From: an uncultured Clostridia bacterium
GTDB lineage: Bacteria > Bacillota > Clostridia > Oscillospirales > Ruminococcaceae
DNA: 49,155 nt
Reading direction: 5' to 3'
NCBI GenBank assembly: GCA_947625615.1
Contig: CANQPB010000017.1
Span: forward strand, 1 to 49,155
Below are positions 8,136 to 16,167 of the stretch, piece by piece. The notes beneath the pieces are model-generated. The model searched no databases and was not told the DNA's origin. It was given only the letters and a program-made list of their open reading frames with translations. Numbering within the stretch: position 1 is the stretch's first letter; the number at the start of each line of letters is the position of its first letter. Made by a program: the position numbers and the translations under genes.

Positions 8136-8975
8136 ATGACGGGAAGATTCAGGTTCAAGATTGCGCTGCTAAGCCTGCCTGCGGCTTTAGGCTTTTTGGT
8201 GTTCTATATAATCCCCTTTTTTAGGAGCGTGGGCTATTCCTTTGCGGGTAGCGTTGCGAACAGGGAATTCGTTTATTTTGACAACTACCGCGAGGTGCTC
8301 GGCAACGAATATTTTCGGCTGGCTCTTAAAAACACGGTGATATTCTCCCTCGCCGGCGTAGGGGTTATTATGCTTCTGTCGCTCGGGCTGTCTTTAGGGC
8401 TTGTGAAGCTTTCAAAGAGATTTTCGTTCATTAAAAGCTTCTTTGTGATGCCCTACGTTCTGCCGTCGGCGAGCGTAGTCTTCTTCTGGCAGACATTTTT
8501 CGGCGCCGAGCATTACGCCGCCCTCACCGAGCTTGAAACCCTCGGCGGGTTCTTCGACGTTCTGCCGCTGTATGTCATCTTCCTCTGGAAAAACATCGGG
8601 ATAAACATCATTCTCATCACCTCGGCGCTGACAAAGGTATCCCCCGAAATTTACGAGGCAGCGGCCCTTGACGGCGCCCACGGGCTTAAGCTCCACCGAA
8701 AAATAACCCTGCCGCTTATATCGCCGAGCCTCTTTTTCGTCGGGGTGTTAAGCTTTGTAAACTCGCTGAAAATTTTCAAGGAGAGCTATCTGTTTTACAA
8801 TTCCGACTACCCGCCGAACGCGGCGTATATGGTGCAGAATTACATGAACAACCATTTTTACAAGCTCAACTACCAAAAGCTTTCGACCGCCGTTGTCATC
8901 TTCACGCTGGCGATGGCCGCGGTGATATTCATATGGTATAGGCTCGAAAATAAAATGTCGGAGGGGACGTTCTGA
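8136..8975 (+). CDS. ABC sugar transporter permease, MalF type
   Basis: Membrane protein of about 279 residues with six predicted helices. The cytoplasmic EAA loop that contacts the ATPase is clear: EIYEAAALDGAHGL followed by KITLPLISP. Belongs to the CUT1 (carbohydrate uptake 1) family. I take ATG 8136, just after the upstream stop codon; an in-frame GTG at 8127 overlapping the upstream gene is an alternative. It is followed after one base by a MutS-like gene, not by the second permease. Confidence 0.9.
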   Translation: MTGRFRFKIALLSLPAALGFLVFYIIPFFRSVGYSFAGSVANREFVYFDNYREVLGNEYFRLALKNTVIFSLAGVGVIMLLSLGLSLGLVKLSKRFSFIKSFFVMPYVLPSASVVFFWQTFFGAEHYAALTELETLGGFFDVLPLYVIFLWKNIGINIILITSALTKVSPEIYEAAALDGAHGLKLHRKITLPLISPSLFFVGVLSFVNSLKIFKESYLFYNSDYPPNAAYMVQNYMNNHFYKLNYQKLSTAVVIFTLAMAAVIFIWYRLENKMSEGTF

Positions 8976-8976
8976 T

Positions 8977-10584
8977 ATGAATAACGCGGTCAGTCTTTTA
9001 TATCCCGACGGCTGCCGGCCGAGCGGCCGCTCTTTGGACGAAAGGGCCGTAAAAAGCCTCGAGCTGCGCTATATAGCCATGCTCATCTGCCCTTACAACA
9101 CCGAATTCGCCCTCGGGGTTCTTACGGATATTGTCACCGACGAAAAGCTGATATCCTGGCGGCAGGATATTTTGGAAGATTTCATTTCGCTGCCGCAGCT
9201 TGAAATACGCCTTTACAACAGCATTCACACCATCTACCGAAATTCTTTGGAGGTATATGCCCGCTCCGGCGCGGCGCAGTCCTTTTTCGAGCTTATGGAA
9301 AGCGTCAAGAGTATAGAGGATTTCGCCGCCTGCATGGAGGAATGCCACGAATTTATCTGCGAATACGGCGGGAAGGTAAAATCAGAGGGCGTGAAAAACG
9401 TCCTCAGCGAAATAGAAAGCCGCTACCGGGACGGATCCTTCAAGCAGCTTATGGCGGAGGTTTCAAAGCTTAAGCTCGCCCTTGAAAGCGGCGTTCAGAG
9501 CGTCACCTTCGGGGTGAACCTCGACGGCCTTATGCGCCCGTCGGAGGTCATGCTTCTTTCCGTCAGCCACGAACAGATCAGGCGGCGCGGAATTTTCGAA
9601 AGACTCACTCAAAGAGGCCAAAACGCCGAGCCGATCTCGACAGTTTATTCCCGAAAATTCAAAAGCGGAGATACGGTGGCCGTGGATCAGGCCCTTTTTT
9701 CCGAGCTCGACAAGCTTGGCGGCGGGTTTTTGAGGCAGTTCAATGTTTCGATCTCAAACTGCTACAAGGACTGCACCGAGTTTTTGATGAAGCTTGCGCC
9801 GGAGATTGAATTTTTCGTCGGGGCGAAGGATCTGGCGGAGCGCGCAGGAAGCCTCGGCCTAAGCACATGCCGGCCGAAGATACTGCCCATGAGCGAGAGA
9901 AAGTCGGTTCTTGTCGGAATGAGCGACCCGGTTTTGGCAAACAAGGTGAGAACATTAAGAATGACCGACCCCGATGTCCCGGGGATCAGGACAAACGACT
10001 GCAGGCTTGACGGCGGCGGGAGAATATGCATAATCACCGGCACCAACAACGGCGGCAAGACAACGTATCTTCGCGCCGCGGCGGTAAACCAGATACTCTT
10101 TCAGGCGGGGCTTTACGTCTACGCCCAAAGGGCGGAGCTTTCGCCCTGCAGCGGAATCTTCGTCCACTATCCGAGTGAGGAGAAGGTGGGCATAAACACG
10201 AGCCGCTTCACCGAGGAATGCAAGGATTTAAAGGCTATAGTCGGCCGAGTCGACGAAAACAGCCTCCTGCTTTTGAACGAAAGCCTATCCTCGACAAACC
10301 CATATGACAGCCTTATCATCGCCGAGGAGCTTATGAAGATATTCGCCGACATGGGGTGCAGGCTGCTTTATACCACCCATGTCCTTGAGATCGCCGAGCT
10401 TTCGCCGAAAATCAACAGGCTCAACTTAAAAAGCAGCCTGAAAACCCTGACGGCCGGCTGCGACGCAAGCGGCAAACCCACTTACGGGATAACCGAGGGC
10501 AAGCCGGATTTCTCGCGCAACGCGCAGTTCATCTTTAACAAGTACGGCATATCCTACGAAAAATACAAGTCGGGCTCGAAATGA
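8977..10584 (+). CDS. MutS-like ATPase lacking mismatch-recognition domain (paralogue 1)
   Basis: A 535-residue protein of the MutS ATPase superfamily. Residues about 1-330 match the helical core/lever part (RQDILEDFISLPQLE resembles MutS domain III); the MutS mismatch-binding and connector domains are absent. The ATPase has Walker A GTNNGGKTT (355-363), a MutS/ABC signature-like GINTSRFTEE, Walker B LLLLNES with Asn434 in the usual Asp place and Glu435 kept, and the switch His in YTTHVLE. It starts one base after the first permease gene and is followed by the second, so it is co-expressed with a sugar importer. Full-length relative of the product at 28506-30173. Role unknown; it is unlikely to be a normal mismatch-repair protein, and whether it powers anything membrane-bound is untested. 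Confidence 0.85.
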   Translation: MNNAVSLLYPDGCRPSGRSLDERAVKSLELRYIAMLICPYNTEFALGVLTDIVTDEKLISWRQDILEDFISLPQLEIRLYNSIHTIYRNSLEVYARSGAAQSFFELMESVKSIEDFAACMEECHEFICEYGGKVKSEGVKNVLSEIESRYRDGSFKQLMAEVSKLKLALESGVQSVTFGVNLDGLMRPSEVMLLSVSHEQIRRRGIFERLTQRGQNAEPISTVYSRKFKSGDTVAVDQALFSELDKLGGGFLRQFNVSISNCYKDCTEFLMKLAPEIEFFVGAKDLAERAGSLGLSTCRPKILPMSERKSVLVGMSDPVLANKVRTLRMTDPDVPGIRTNDCRLDGGGRICIITGTNNGGKTTYLRAAAVNQILFQAGLYVYAQRAELSPCSGIFVHYPSEEKVGINTSRFTEECKDLKAIVGRVDENSLLLLNESLSSTNPYDSLIIAEELMKIFADMGCRLLYTTHVLEIAELSPKINRLNLKSSLKTLTAGCDASGKPTYGITEGKPDFSRNAQFIFNKYGISYEKYKSGSK

Positions 10585-10603
10585 CAGGGAGCGGGTGATA
10601 TAG

Positions 10604-11377
10604 GTGAAAAGTCAAAGAAAAATACTGCCGGCGTTAAGAACGGCAATTATAGGGGTATTCGCTCTGCTGTTTATAATCCCCGTTATAAGCACGGCGGTAA
10701 AATCGTTCTCGTTTGATGGCAGAATCAGTCTCGGGCAGTATTGGGAGCTGTTCGTAACAAACTTTACCTACCTCGACTATTTTTGGAATTCCGTCTTTTA
10801 CGCGGCGGCGATAACCGCGGTGAGCATAGCAATCTCCCTGCCTCTCGGGTTTTTGTTCGCAAAGGTCAAGTTCAAGGGCCGCGACAGCCTTTTCTTCGTG
10901 TTCATTCTCGTGATGCTTCTGCCCTTTCAGGCGACCCTCCTGCCGAATTACATTCAGCTTCGGGATTTCAATATGCTGAACACTCCCCTTGCGCTCACCC
11001 TGCCCATGATGTTCTCGCCCTTCGCGGTGTTTTTGCTTCGGCAGTTCATGAAGACTATCCCCGACGACCTTATCGACTGCACGCTTTTGGAGACGTCGTC
11101 GGTGATAAAAACCTTCCGCTATGCCATACTCCCGCAGATAAAGCCGGCGACGGTTTCGCTCGCGATTCTCATATTCTGCGAGAGCTGGAACATGGTGGAT
11201 CAGGCGCTGATATTCTCGATGGAAAACGAAAAGATAATGCCGCTTTCAGTAATTTTAGGCGAGATCCCCGAGAACGTGAGATATGCAGGCGGAACGGTGT
11301 ACATGTTCCCGATAATCATGCTGTTTGTGATGTTCCGCGAGACGCTTGAGGAATCTATGGAGGCGTATAAGCTGTGA
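10604..11377 (+). CDS. ABC sugar transporter permease, MalG type
   Basis: CUT1-family inner permease of 257 residues with six predicted helices and the helix pair around LLPFQATLLPNYIQLRDF typical of MalG proteins. The EAA loop is degenerate (DCTLLETSSVIKTF before ILPQIKP) compared with the first permease. GTG start, 19 bases after the MutS-like gene. Would pair with the MalF-type permease. No ABC ATPase gene is present in this operon, so an ATPase shared with other importers (as MsmX/MsmK do) is expected elsewhere. Confidence 0.88.
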   Translation: MKSQRKILPALRTAIIGVFALLFIIPVISTAVKSFSFDGRISLGQYWELFVTNFTYLDYFWNSVFYAAAITAVSIAISLPLGFLFAKVKFKGRDSLFFVFILVMLLPFQATLLPNYIQLRDFNMLNTPLALTLPMMFSPFAVFLLRQFMKTIPDDLIDCTLLETSSVIKTFRYAILPQIKPATVSLAILIFCESWNMVDQALIFSMENEKIMPLSVILGEIPENVRYAGGTVYMFPIIMLFVMFRETLEESMEAYKL

Positions 11378-11760
11378 AAAGGGCCGTGACCGCTTTAAGC
11401 ATAATTTTTTGCGGGATAATCATATTTTTCAGCCTTTTCGGCGAAAAGCTCTACTATTCGACGAAGCCGAAGGTAGTGATAGACCGCCCGCTGAGGATAA
11501 ACGACGCCGTGCTGCTGCCCGAGGAGGCGGTGGTCTTCGAGCCGGACGGAAGCTATATCTTCACGGTTGAGGGGAGCGTCGGCTTTTCGGCGGAGATTTT
11601 AACGGTAACAAAGGTGCGGCTTACAAGCTGCGAGCCGGACGAGACGGGCTATCTGGGCGAAGGGTATTTTGCGGTAAAGGCGGAGGGATATAACGGCGCG
11701 CCGACGGTGGTGCGCACGAGCAAAAAGCTCCGCGACGGGCAGAGGGTGATTGAGGAGTGA
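11374..11760 (+). CDS. Membrane-anchored protein resembling a C-terminal efflux-adaptor domain
   Basis: A 128-residue protein with one N-terminal helix (about 5-23) and an extracellular beta domain. The part VVFEPDGSYIFTVEG to LRDGQRVIEE resembles the C-terminal membrane-proximal domain of HlyD/MacA-type adaptors, but the lipoyl and hairpin domains are missing. Its GTG start overlaps the preceding permease stop by four bases, so translation is coupled. It may contact the permeases or binding protein from outside. The function is unknown. Confidence 0.65.
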   Translation: MKRAVTALSIIFCGIIIFFSLFGEKLYYSTKPKVVIDRPLRINDAVLLPEEAVVFEPDGSYIFTVEGSVGFSAEILTVTKVRLTSCEPDETGYLGEGYFAVKAEGYNGAPTVVRTSKKLRDGQRVIEE

Positions 11761-11785
11761 TGGGTTAGGTTTTTGACGCGCGGTA

Positions 11786-11944
11786 CGCACCGCATTGAAA
11801 GTGCCGAGCCCAATTACGGTTTTGCTGTATACCTTTGGGAACACACCCCTCCCCTCGAGGCCGCGGTCGCGCCGTTCGCCGCAAGGTGAACGGCCGGGTG
11901 ACGGGGTGGAGACCCCCACGCTTCGCGAGGGAGAGGGGGCAGGG
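11786..11944 (+). repeat. Dispersed repeat family B, copy 2
   Basis: Matches 208-398 from CATTGAAAGTGCC through GTGAACGGCCGGGTGACGGG to GAGGGAGAGGGGGCAGGG. The CCCCTCCCC stem has decayed (CTCGAGGCCGCGG), and the closing GGCCGGCGAAAACTTTT is missing because a family D element is joined directly. The stretch 11761-12426 is therefore filled with repeats and no gene is seen in it. Confidence 0.85.
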
Positions 11945-12143
11945 AGCGCAACGCGAAAGAATGCTGCAAAATTGTACTTTCGTTTTGCGTTGCACTGCAA
12001 AGCCGCCTCGGCAATTCGCGAAGCGTTAAAACTTGCTTTTCGCACTTCGCAGTCAAAAACGATAGACTGCTCGTGCTCAAAGAGTTTTAATCGCGTCGCC
12101 TGCCTCGGGTCTGCTTCGCAGACTGCCGGCTTTGCCGGACTTT
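11945..12143 (+). repeat. Dispersed repeat family D, copy 2 (interrupted)
   Basis: Matches 47-164 at both ends (GAGCGCAACGCGAAAGAA and CCGGCTTTGCCGGACTTT) but carries about 85 extra bases between GCCGCCTCGGCAAT and GCCTGCCTCGGG. It joins family B on the left and family C on the right, making a B-D-C mosaic. Confidence 0.75.
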
Positions 12144-12146
12144 ACT

Positions 12147-12315
12147 GCGAAACTGTCCACCGGACAGTTTTTTCTCCCCGTCCTGCGCTTCGCTTCGCAT
12201 TATTCCGGAGCGTGCCTGCTCGGCCCGCTCCGGGGGATTTCGCGCTCTGCGGAGCGCGACGGGGGCACCGCCCCTCGACCCCGCGGCCTTTTGAAAACGG
12301 CCGGCGAAAACTTTT
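12147..12315 (+). repeat. Dispersed repeat family C, copy 1
   Basis: Starts with palindrome AACTGTCC-ACC-GGACAGTT (12151-12169), then CTCCCCGTCCTGCGCTTCG, the CGGAGCG..CGCTCCGG stem, TTTCGCGCTCTGCGGAGCGC, the stem GGCCTTTTGAAAACGGCC and the closing GGCCGGCGAAAACTTTT. Related copies: 14538-14690, 15862-16136, and 20147-20381 on the minus strand. Confidence 0.85.
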
Positions 12316-12361
12316 ATCACTTTACCATTTAATAAATCCCCTTCCCGTTTTTCAAAACCTC

Positions 12362-12390
12362 TTGATTATTTCGGAAAAGTGTGTTAAAAT
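12362..12390 (+). promoter_or_regulatory. Promoter of the DtxR/MntR-type regulator
   Basis: TTGATT, 17-base spacer, TAAAAT, about 37 bases before ATG 12427. The palindromic stretch around ATACAGTATATTACAC just downstream could be an operator. Confidence 0.65.
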
Positions 12391-12426
12391 ACAGTATATT
12401 ACACATTATCTGCGGGAGGAAACGGC

Positions 12427-12807
12427 ATGAGTCTTCAGGAATCGGGCGAGATGTATCTCGAAACAATACTTATTCTTTCACAGAAGCTTTCCGGCGTGCG
12501 CTCTATCGACGTCTGCGAACAGATGGGCTATTCCAAGCCGAGCGTTTCGCGCGCGGTGGGAATCCTGAAAAACGGCGGGTATATCCTCGTCGACCGCGAC
12601 GGCTACATCACCCTCACCGACGAGGGAAGATATGTCGCCGAGCGCACCTATGAGCGCCACCGCGTCCTCACCGATTTCTTCCTCTCCATCGGCGTAAGCC
12701 CCGAGGCCGCCTCGGACGACGCCTGCAAAATCGAGCACGACATCTGCGACGAAACCTTCAACGCCTTAAAGCGGCATATAGCCCGCCTTTCCGGCGAGGA
12801 TAAATGA
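12427..12807 (+). CDS. Metal-dependent DtxR/MntR-family transcriptional regulator
   Basis: A 126-residue two-domain regulator. Winged helix: SIDVCEQMGYSKPSVSRAVG, then the wing with GYILVDRDGYITLTDEG. The dimerisation helices carry likely metal ligands as in MntR: Glu residues near the N-terminus (GEMYLE), His in YERHRVL, and Glu-His in CKIEHDIC. No SH3-like C-terminal domain, so closer to MntR than to DtxR in size. Predicted to sense Mn or Fe and repress uptake genes. No metal transporter is adjacent in this window. GGGAGGA precedes ATG. Confidence 0.88.
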   Translation: MSLQESGEMYLETILILSQKLSGVRSIDVCEQMGYSKPSVSRAVGILKNGGYILVDRDGYITLTDEGRYVAERTYERHRVLTDFFLSIGVSPEAASDDACKIEHDICDETFNALKRHIARLSGEDK

Positions 12808-12823
12808 ACTCCAAAAAACACCG

Positions 12824-12860
12824 ATGCGGCAAAGCCTTTTGGGCCCTGCCGCATTTTCTT
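12824..12860. terminator. Bidirectional terminator
   Basis: ATGCGGCA and TGCCGCAT around a 15-base loop, with TTTTCTTTTTATTT on the plus side and A-rich CCAAAAAACACC on the other. It separates the convergent regulator and zinc-ribbon genes. Confidence 0.75.
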
Positions 12861-12861
12861 T

Positions 12862-13065
12862 TTATTTAAAGAGGGTGCATACTCCGCTCTCGCGAAAATA
12901 CCTGATTTTTTCTTCGATCGCCCTGCGCGACACCTTGAAATAATCCGCAAGGCAGTCGATGCATAAAAACTCGTCGGCCGAACGCAGAACAAGCTTTTTG
13001 TATATGGCTATGTCGTCGTTCGAAAGCTTTGCCCCGCACTTTTTGCAGGTCTCGTAATTCGCCAT
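12862..13065 (-). CDS. Small zinc-ribbon protein
   Basis: A 67-residue protein with paired Cys motifs CKKCG and CIDC, expected to bind one zinc. The C-terminal half (YFKVSRRAIEEKIRYFRE) could be a short helix-turn-helix or docking helix. It starts 4 bases after the GH27 stop codon, so it is co-transcribed. Its job is unknown; small proteins of this sort occur near many Clostridia genes without a fixed role. Confidence 0.75.
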   Translation of the reverse strand: MANYETCKKCGAKLSNDDIAIYKKLVLRSADEFLCIDCLADYFKVSRRAIEEKIRYFRESGVCTLFK

Positions 13066-13069
13066 GGGA

Positions 13070-14242
13070 TTATTTTCTGCGGCGGCGCTTGTTGAGATTC
13101 ACGAGCTTAGCGCGGAATACCTCGCAGTCGTGGGGTTCGATATGGGTTACATATCTCTCGCGGAACTGCCCGACGGTCTTATGAGCCCAGCAGTCGTAAA
13201 ACTCAAGCGCATAGCCCGAAGCGTAGGGCAGGCCGATATCCCAGAATTCGAGGGACATTTCTGAGCGCTGATCGGTGAAATTAAAGAGGCCTATGGCGTA
13301 GTCGCCGTTTTCAAGGGGCTTTACAAGCGCCTTTACGCGGTCGTTGCTCCAATGCTGAACCTCGTAGGGGCCGCGTCCTTCGGGATCCTGATTGAGGGCG
13401 ATTACGTCGCGGTTCATGAGGATCTCCTTGGTCTTGTCGTTCATGTTTCTGATGTCGCAGCCTATCATAAGCGGCGAATTCATTATCGCCCACAGAGAGA
13501 AGTGGGTCTTGTACTCAATATCGGTGCAGCCGAAGCCCTCACCGGCGATCCAGTTGTTTTCCGAATGTCCGCTCATGCCGACGACGAGCATGTCGATGTC
13601 GTTCCAGCAGTAAACTCCCGCCTGCGACTGCTTACCGAACTGCGAAAGCGCAAGATTCTTTATAGACTGCCAGCTGTCCTGAATATCGCCGGTCGAGCGG
13701 AACATCTGCGCACCAGATTCGCGTATCCAGTTGTGAACGCCGTCGGCTCCCCAGTTGCAGGCCGAGAAGAGAATGTCGCGGCCGCAGTTGCGCAGAGCCA
13801 TGGCCATGCGCTTGTAAAGCAGCTCGCCGGGAATCCCCTTGGGCTTATAGCAGTAGTCGTATTTCAGAAAATCGACGCCCCAGGAGGCAAAAGTGGCGGC
13901 ATCTTGGAATTCGTGCTCAAACGAGCCGGGATAGCCGGCGCAGGTATGTGTGCCCGAGCAGGAATAGATACCGAATTTAAGGCCCTTTGAATGTACATAA
14001 TCGGCGACCGCCTTCATTCCGTGAGGGAATTTCTGAGGATCGGCGACGAGGCAGCCGTTTTCGTCCCGCTCCTTAAGGCTCCAGCAGTCGTCTATGACGA
14101 CGTACTCATAACCGGCGTCCTTAAGTCCTGTCGAGACCATCGCGTCGGCGGCGCCCTTTATAAGCTCTTCGTCAATCTTCCAGCTGAAGGTGTTCCACGA
14201 GTTCCACCCCATCGGCGGAGTGAGTGCAAGTTTTTTTGGCAT
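13070..14242 (-). CDS. Alpha-galactosidase, GH27
   Basis: Predicted to release alpha-linked galactose from galactomannan or raffinose-type sugars. 390 residues with the GH27 opening LTPPMGWNSWNTF, VVIDDCW, nucleophile Asp129 in FLKYDYC (usually KYDNC) and acid/base Asp186 in RSTGDIQDSW. The C-terminal beta domain runs from about 290. No signal peptide, so cytoplasmic. Ribosome site GGGAGGAATAAGC before ATG. Length and motifs are normal. Confidence 0.95.
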   Translation of the reverse strand: MPKKLALTPPMGWNSWNTFSWKIDEELIKGAADAMVSTGLKDAGYEYVVIDDCWSLKERDENGCLVADPQKFPHGMKAVADYVHSKGLKFGIYSCSGTHTCAGYPGSFEHEFQDAATFASWGVDFLKYDYCYKPKGIPGELLYKRMAMALRNCGRDILFSACNWGADGVHNWIRESGAQMFRSTGDIQDSWQSIKNLALSQFGKQSQAGVYCWNDIDMLVVGMSGHSENNWIAGEGFGCTDIEYKTHFSLWAIMNSPLMIGCDIRNMNDKTKEILMNRDVIALNQDPEGRGPYEVQHWSNDRVKALVKPLENGDYAIGLFNFTDQRSEMSLEFWDIGLPYASGYALEFYDCWAHKTVGQFRERYVTHIEPHDCEVFRAKLVNLNKRRRRK

Positions 14243-14304
14243 AGCTTATTCCTCCCGTATTTAAAATTCTCACATTGTTCTGCGGCTCTTGCCGCGTCGC
14301 GATT

Positions 14305-14333
14305 ATTATAGCAGGGACGCGGGTGTTTGTCAA
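14305..14333 (-). promoter_or_regulatory. Promoter of the GH27 operon
   Basis: Minus strand TTGACA, 17-base spacer, TATAAT, about 60 bases before the GH27 start. Confidence 0.9.
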
Positions 14334-14537
14334 TCGGATATTAAAAATTTTAACGCGAGATTCAAAACCGAAAAATTCCCCCGCCGGCGCGTCACCGGCA
14401 GGGGAAAAATTTTGGCTGGACGCATAAAAGTCGAACCTTTTTGCCTCACTCGCGCCCTTTTCCGGGTGCTCAGTGACTGTCGTCACTGAGCAAGGGGCCG
14501 CCCTCTCTTGCAGGACACAGTCGTGGAGCGGCCCCTC

Positions 14538-14690
14538 TTAAAATAACAGTCCACCGGACTGTTATTTTAATTCACCCCTTGCGGAGCGCGCGAAGCATAG
14601 GAGTTCCGCGACTGCGGTCGCGGCCAGAGGCTCCTCGCCTCTGGGCTCTCGCAAGCCTTTTGAAAAAGGCTTGACCGAAAACTTTTATTG
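14538..14690 (+). repeat. Divergent family C repeat, copy 2, and neighbouring hairpins
   Basis: Contains a perfect 15-base-arm palindrome: TTAAAATAACAGTCC-ACC-GGACTGTTATTTTAA (14538-14570). Then CTTGCGGAGCGCG, hairpin CAGAGGC..GCCTCTG, stem AAGCCTTTTGAAAAAGGCTT, and a closing GACCGAAAACTTTT variant. Just before it, 14450-14537 holds further hairpins: GCTCAGTGAC-TGTC-GTCACTGAGC and GGGGCCG..CGGCCCC. No gene is seen in 14334-14716. Confidence 0.75.
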
Positions 14691-14716
14691 TTTTCACGCG
14701 TCCGGCTTGCACGTTC

Positions 14717-15631
14717 TCACTGCGTAAACGCTATCTGGGCAAAGTTATAGAAGCCGAGGTACCAGATGTTATGGTCGTGGCCGCCAGAGCGGGTGTGCCA
14801 CATGAAATTCTTGCCGTCGGTGAGCTTGTCGGTCTTGTCGCAAAGGCCGTCTATCGCTGCGGAGTGGCTCCACATGGCTATGCCGTCCTCGGTGCCGCAG
14901 ATATTGTAGAAATACTTGATATCATAGTCGGGGAAGCTTTCAAGCCGCCTGGCTATCTCGTCGGAGGTATAAGTTGTCGGGCAGGAGGAGAATCCGCCGA
15001 AATAGCTGAACATGTCAAGGCATTCGCAGAGGCCGATATTTGTGGTCTGCATGCCGCCCATCGACAGGCCGGCGCAGGCGCGGTGATCCCTCGCGGCGGA
15101 GATGTCATAGCCCTCGGAATAATCGGCGTAGGTGGCGTAATTGGCGTCGATGTAGGGCACGAGGTCGTTTCTGAGCTCCTTGCCGAATATGTAGAACGAG
15201 CCGGAATCGGAGTTCGAGGAGTGATCCTTTGCCGAGCGGCCGTTCGGGGTGACGACGATAAACGGGTCGATATCGCCGTTGAGAATCAGGTTATCCATCA
15301 TCTTCTTTACGTCGGAGTTGTCGCCGGTCATGCCCCATTCCCAGATATCGCCGCCGATGCCGTGCAGAAGATACATCACGTTATACTTTTTCCCCTCGTC
15401 GTAGTTCGGCGGGAGATAGATGTAAGCCTCCTTTTCGATGGGCGATTCGTCGCCGAAGTAATCCTTGGTGGGATAGCTGAACAGCGTGACGGTGCCGCCG
15501 TTTTCGACGGGCGTGCGGTATTCCGCGGGGATCTCGTCTACGACGGAGACCTTCTTGGCGCAGCCTCCCATGCCGCAGACAGTCGCGCCCAAAAGCGCCG
15601 ACAGAAGAATTCGACTGATGATAGTTTTCAT
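14717..15631 (-). CDS. CE1-like esterase lipoprotein (feruloyl esterase candidate)
   Basis: Alpha/beta-hydrolase anchored by a lipobox (CGMGGC, Cys24), so it acts on the outer face of the membrane. Opening strand AYIYLPPNYDEGKKYNVMYL with LLHG, nucleophile elbow GLSMGG (Ser190) after DHRACA, and catalytic His in the GGHDHNIWYLGFYNF segment, all as in CE1 feruloyl esterases such as the XynZ esterase domain. Likely removes ferulate or acetyl from arabinoxylan. I place the start at ATG 15631 (304 residues), where AAAGGAAAAGGA precedes the signal sequence; upstream in-frame ATGs extend over the promoter. Confidence 0.88.
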   Translation of the reverse strand: MKTIISRILLSALLGATVCGMGGCAKKVSVVDEIPAEYRTPVENGGTVTLFSYPTKDYFGDESPIEKEAYIYLPPNYDEGKKYNVMYLLHGIGGDIWEWGMTGDNSDVKKMMDNLILNGDIDPFIVVTPNGRSAKDHSSNSDSGSFYIFGKELRNDLVPYIDANYATYADYSEGYDISAARDHRACAGLSMGGMQTTNIGLCECLDMFSYFGGFSSCPTTYTSDEIARRLESFPDYDIKYFYNICGTEDGIAMWSHSAAIDGLCDKTDKLTDGKNFMWHTRSGGHDHNIWYLGFYNFAQIAFTQ

Positions 15632-15686
15632 AAATCCTTTTCCTTTCATAATAAAATGTTCAAATAAATCGCATAAGCGCAATATG

Positions 15687-15715
15687 ATTATACCACGTTT
15701 CCGCTGATTTGGCAA
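15687..15715 (-). promoter_or_regulatory. Promoter of the CE1-like esterase
   Basis: Minus strand TTGCCA, 17-base spacer, TATAAT. The -35 box touches the right end of family A copy 2. Confidence 0.9.
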
Positions 15716-15838
15716 GATGTGGCCTGAGGGCCACATCAAGAAGTTAGAGGTTAGAAATTAGAAGTTAGAATTTCAAGGTGTCGCCTGTGGCGACATATTT
15801 AAATTTTTTTAATAATGCGTGCGGAATGGACACTCCCG
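15716..15838 (-). repeat. Dispersed repeat family A, copy 2
   Basis: Full-length inverted copy: on the minus strand GAGTGTCCATTCCGCACGC, hairpin TGTCGCCACAGGCGACA, heptamers TAACTTC/TAATTTC/TAACCTC, hairpin GATGTGGCCCTCAGGCCACATC. It ends directly at the -35 box of the downstream esterase. Confidence 0.92.
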
Positions 15839-15861
15839 GAAGCTATGGGGAGAGGGTGAAC

Positions 15862-16136
15862 GGTTTTTATTTGCCTCGCCCTGCTCGGCAAAGCGAAGAC
15901 AACCCCTGCGGGGTTTTCCCCGCTCCCTTTTCCGAGTTGCGAGGCGCCCGAAGCGCCTCGCCGGGGGAACCCCCGGCGAGGGTTCCCCCGGCCCGAAACA
16001 GTCCACCGGACTGATTTCGGGCTCCCCCTCCTGCGCTTTTTGAGCATATGGGGATTTCGCGCTCTGCGGAGCGCGACGAGGGGCTTCGCGCCCCTCGACC
16101 CGCGCGGCCTTTTGAAAAAGGCCGGCGAAAACTTTT
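15862..16136 (+). repeat. Dispersed repeat family C, copy 3 (long form)
   Basis: Starts with TTTTTATTTGCCTC..CGGCAAA, then a chain of hairpins: AACCCC-TGC-GGGGTT, GAGGCG-CCCGAA-GCGCCTC, and CGCCGGGGG-AA-CCCCCGGCG (15959-15978). The palindrome GCCCGAAACAGTCC-ACC-GGACTGATTTCGGGC follows (15991-16022), then GATTTCGCGCTCTGCGGAGC, stem GGCCTTTTGAAAAAGGCC and closing GGCCGGCGAAAACTTTT. No gene is supported in 15839-16167. Confidence 0.85.
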
Positions 16137-16167
16137 TTATTATTCCCGCTCGCTTGCGCCCTGCCTC

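Noticed and set aside
11795-12430. A 211-codon frame over the B-D-C repeat mosaic
   Set aside because: Made of concatenated non-coding repeats; no ribosome site.
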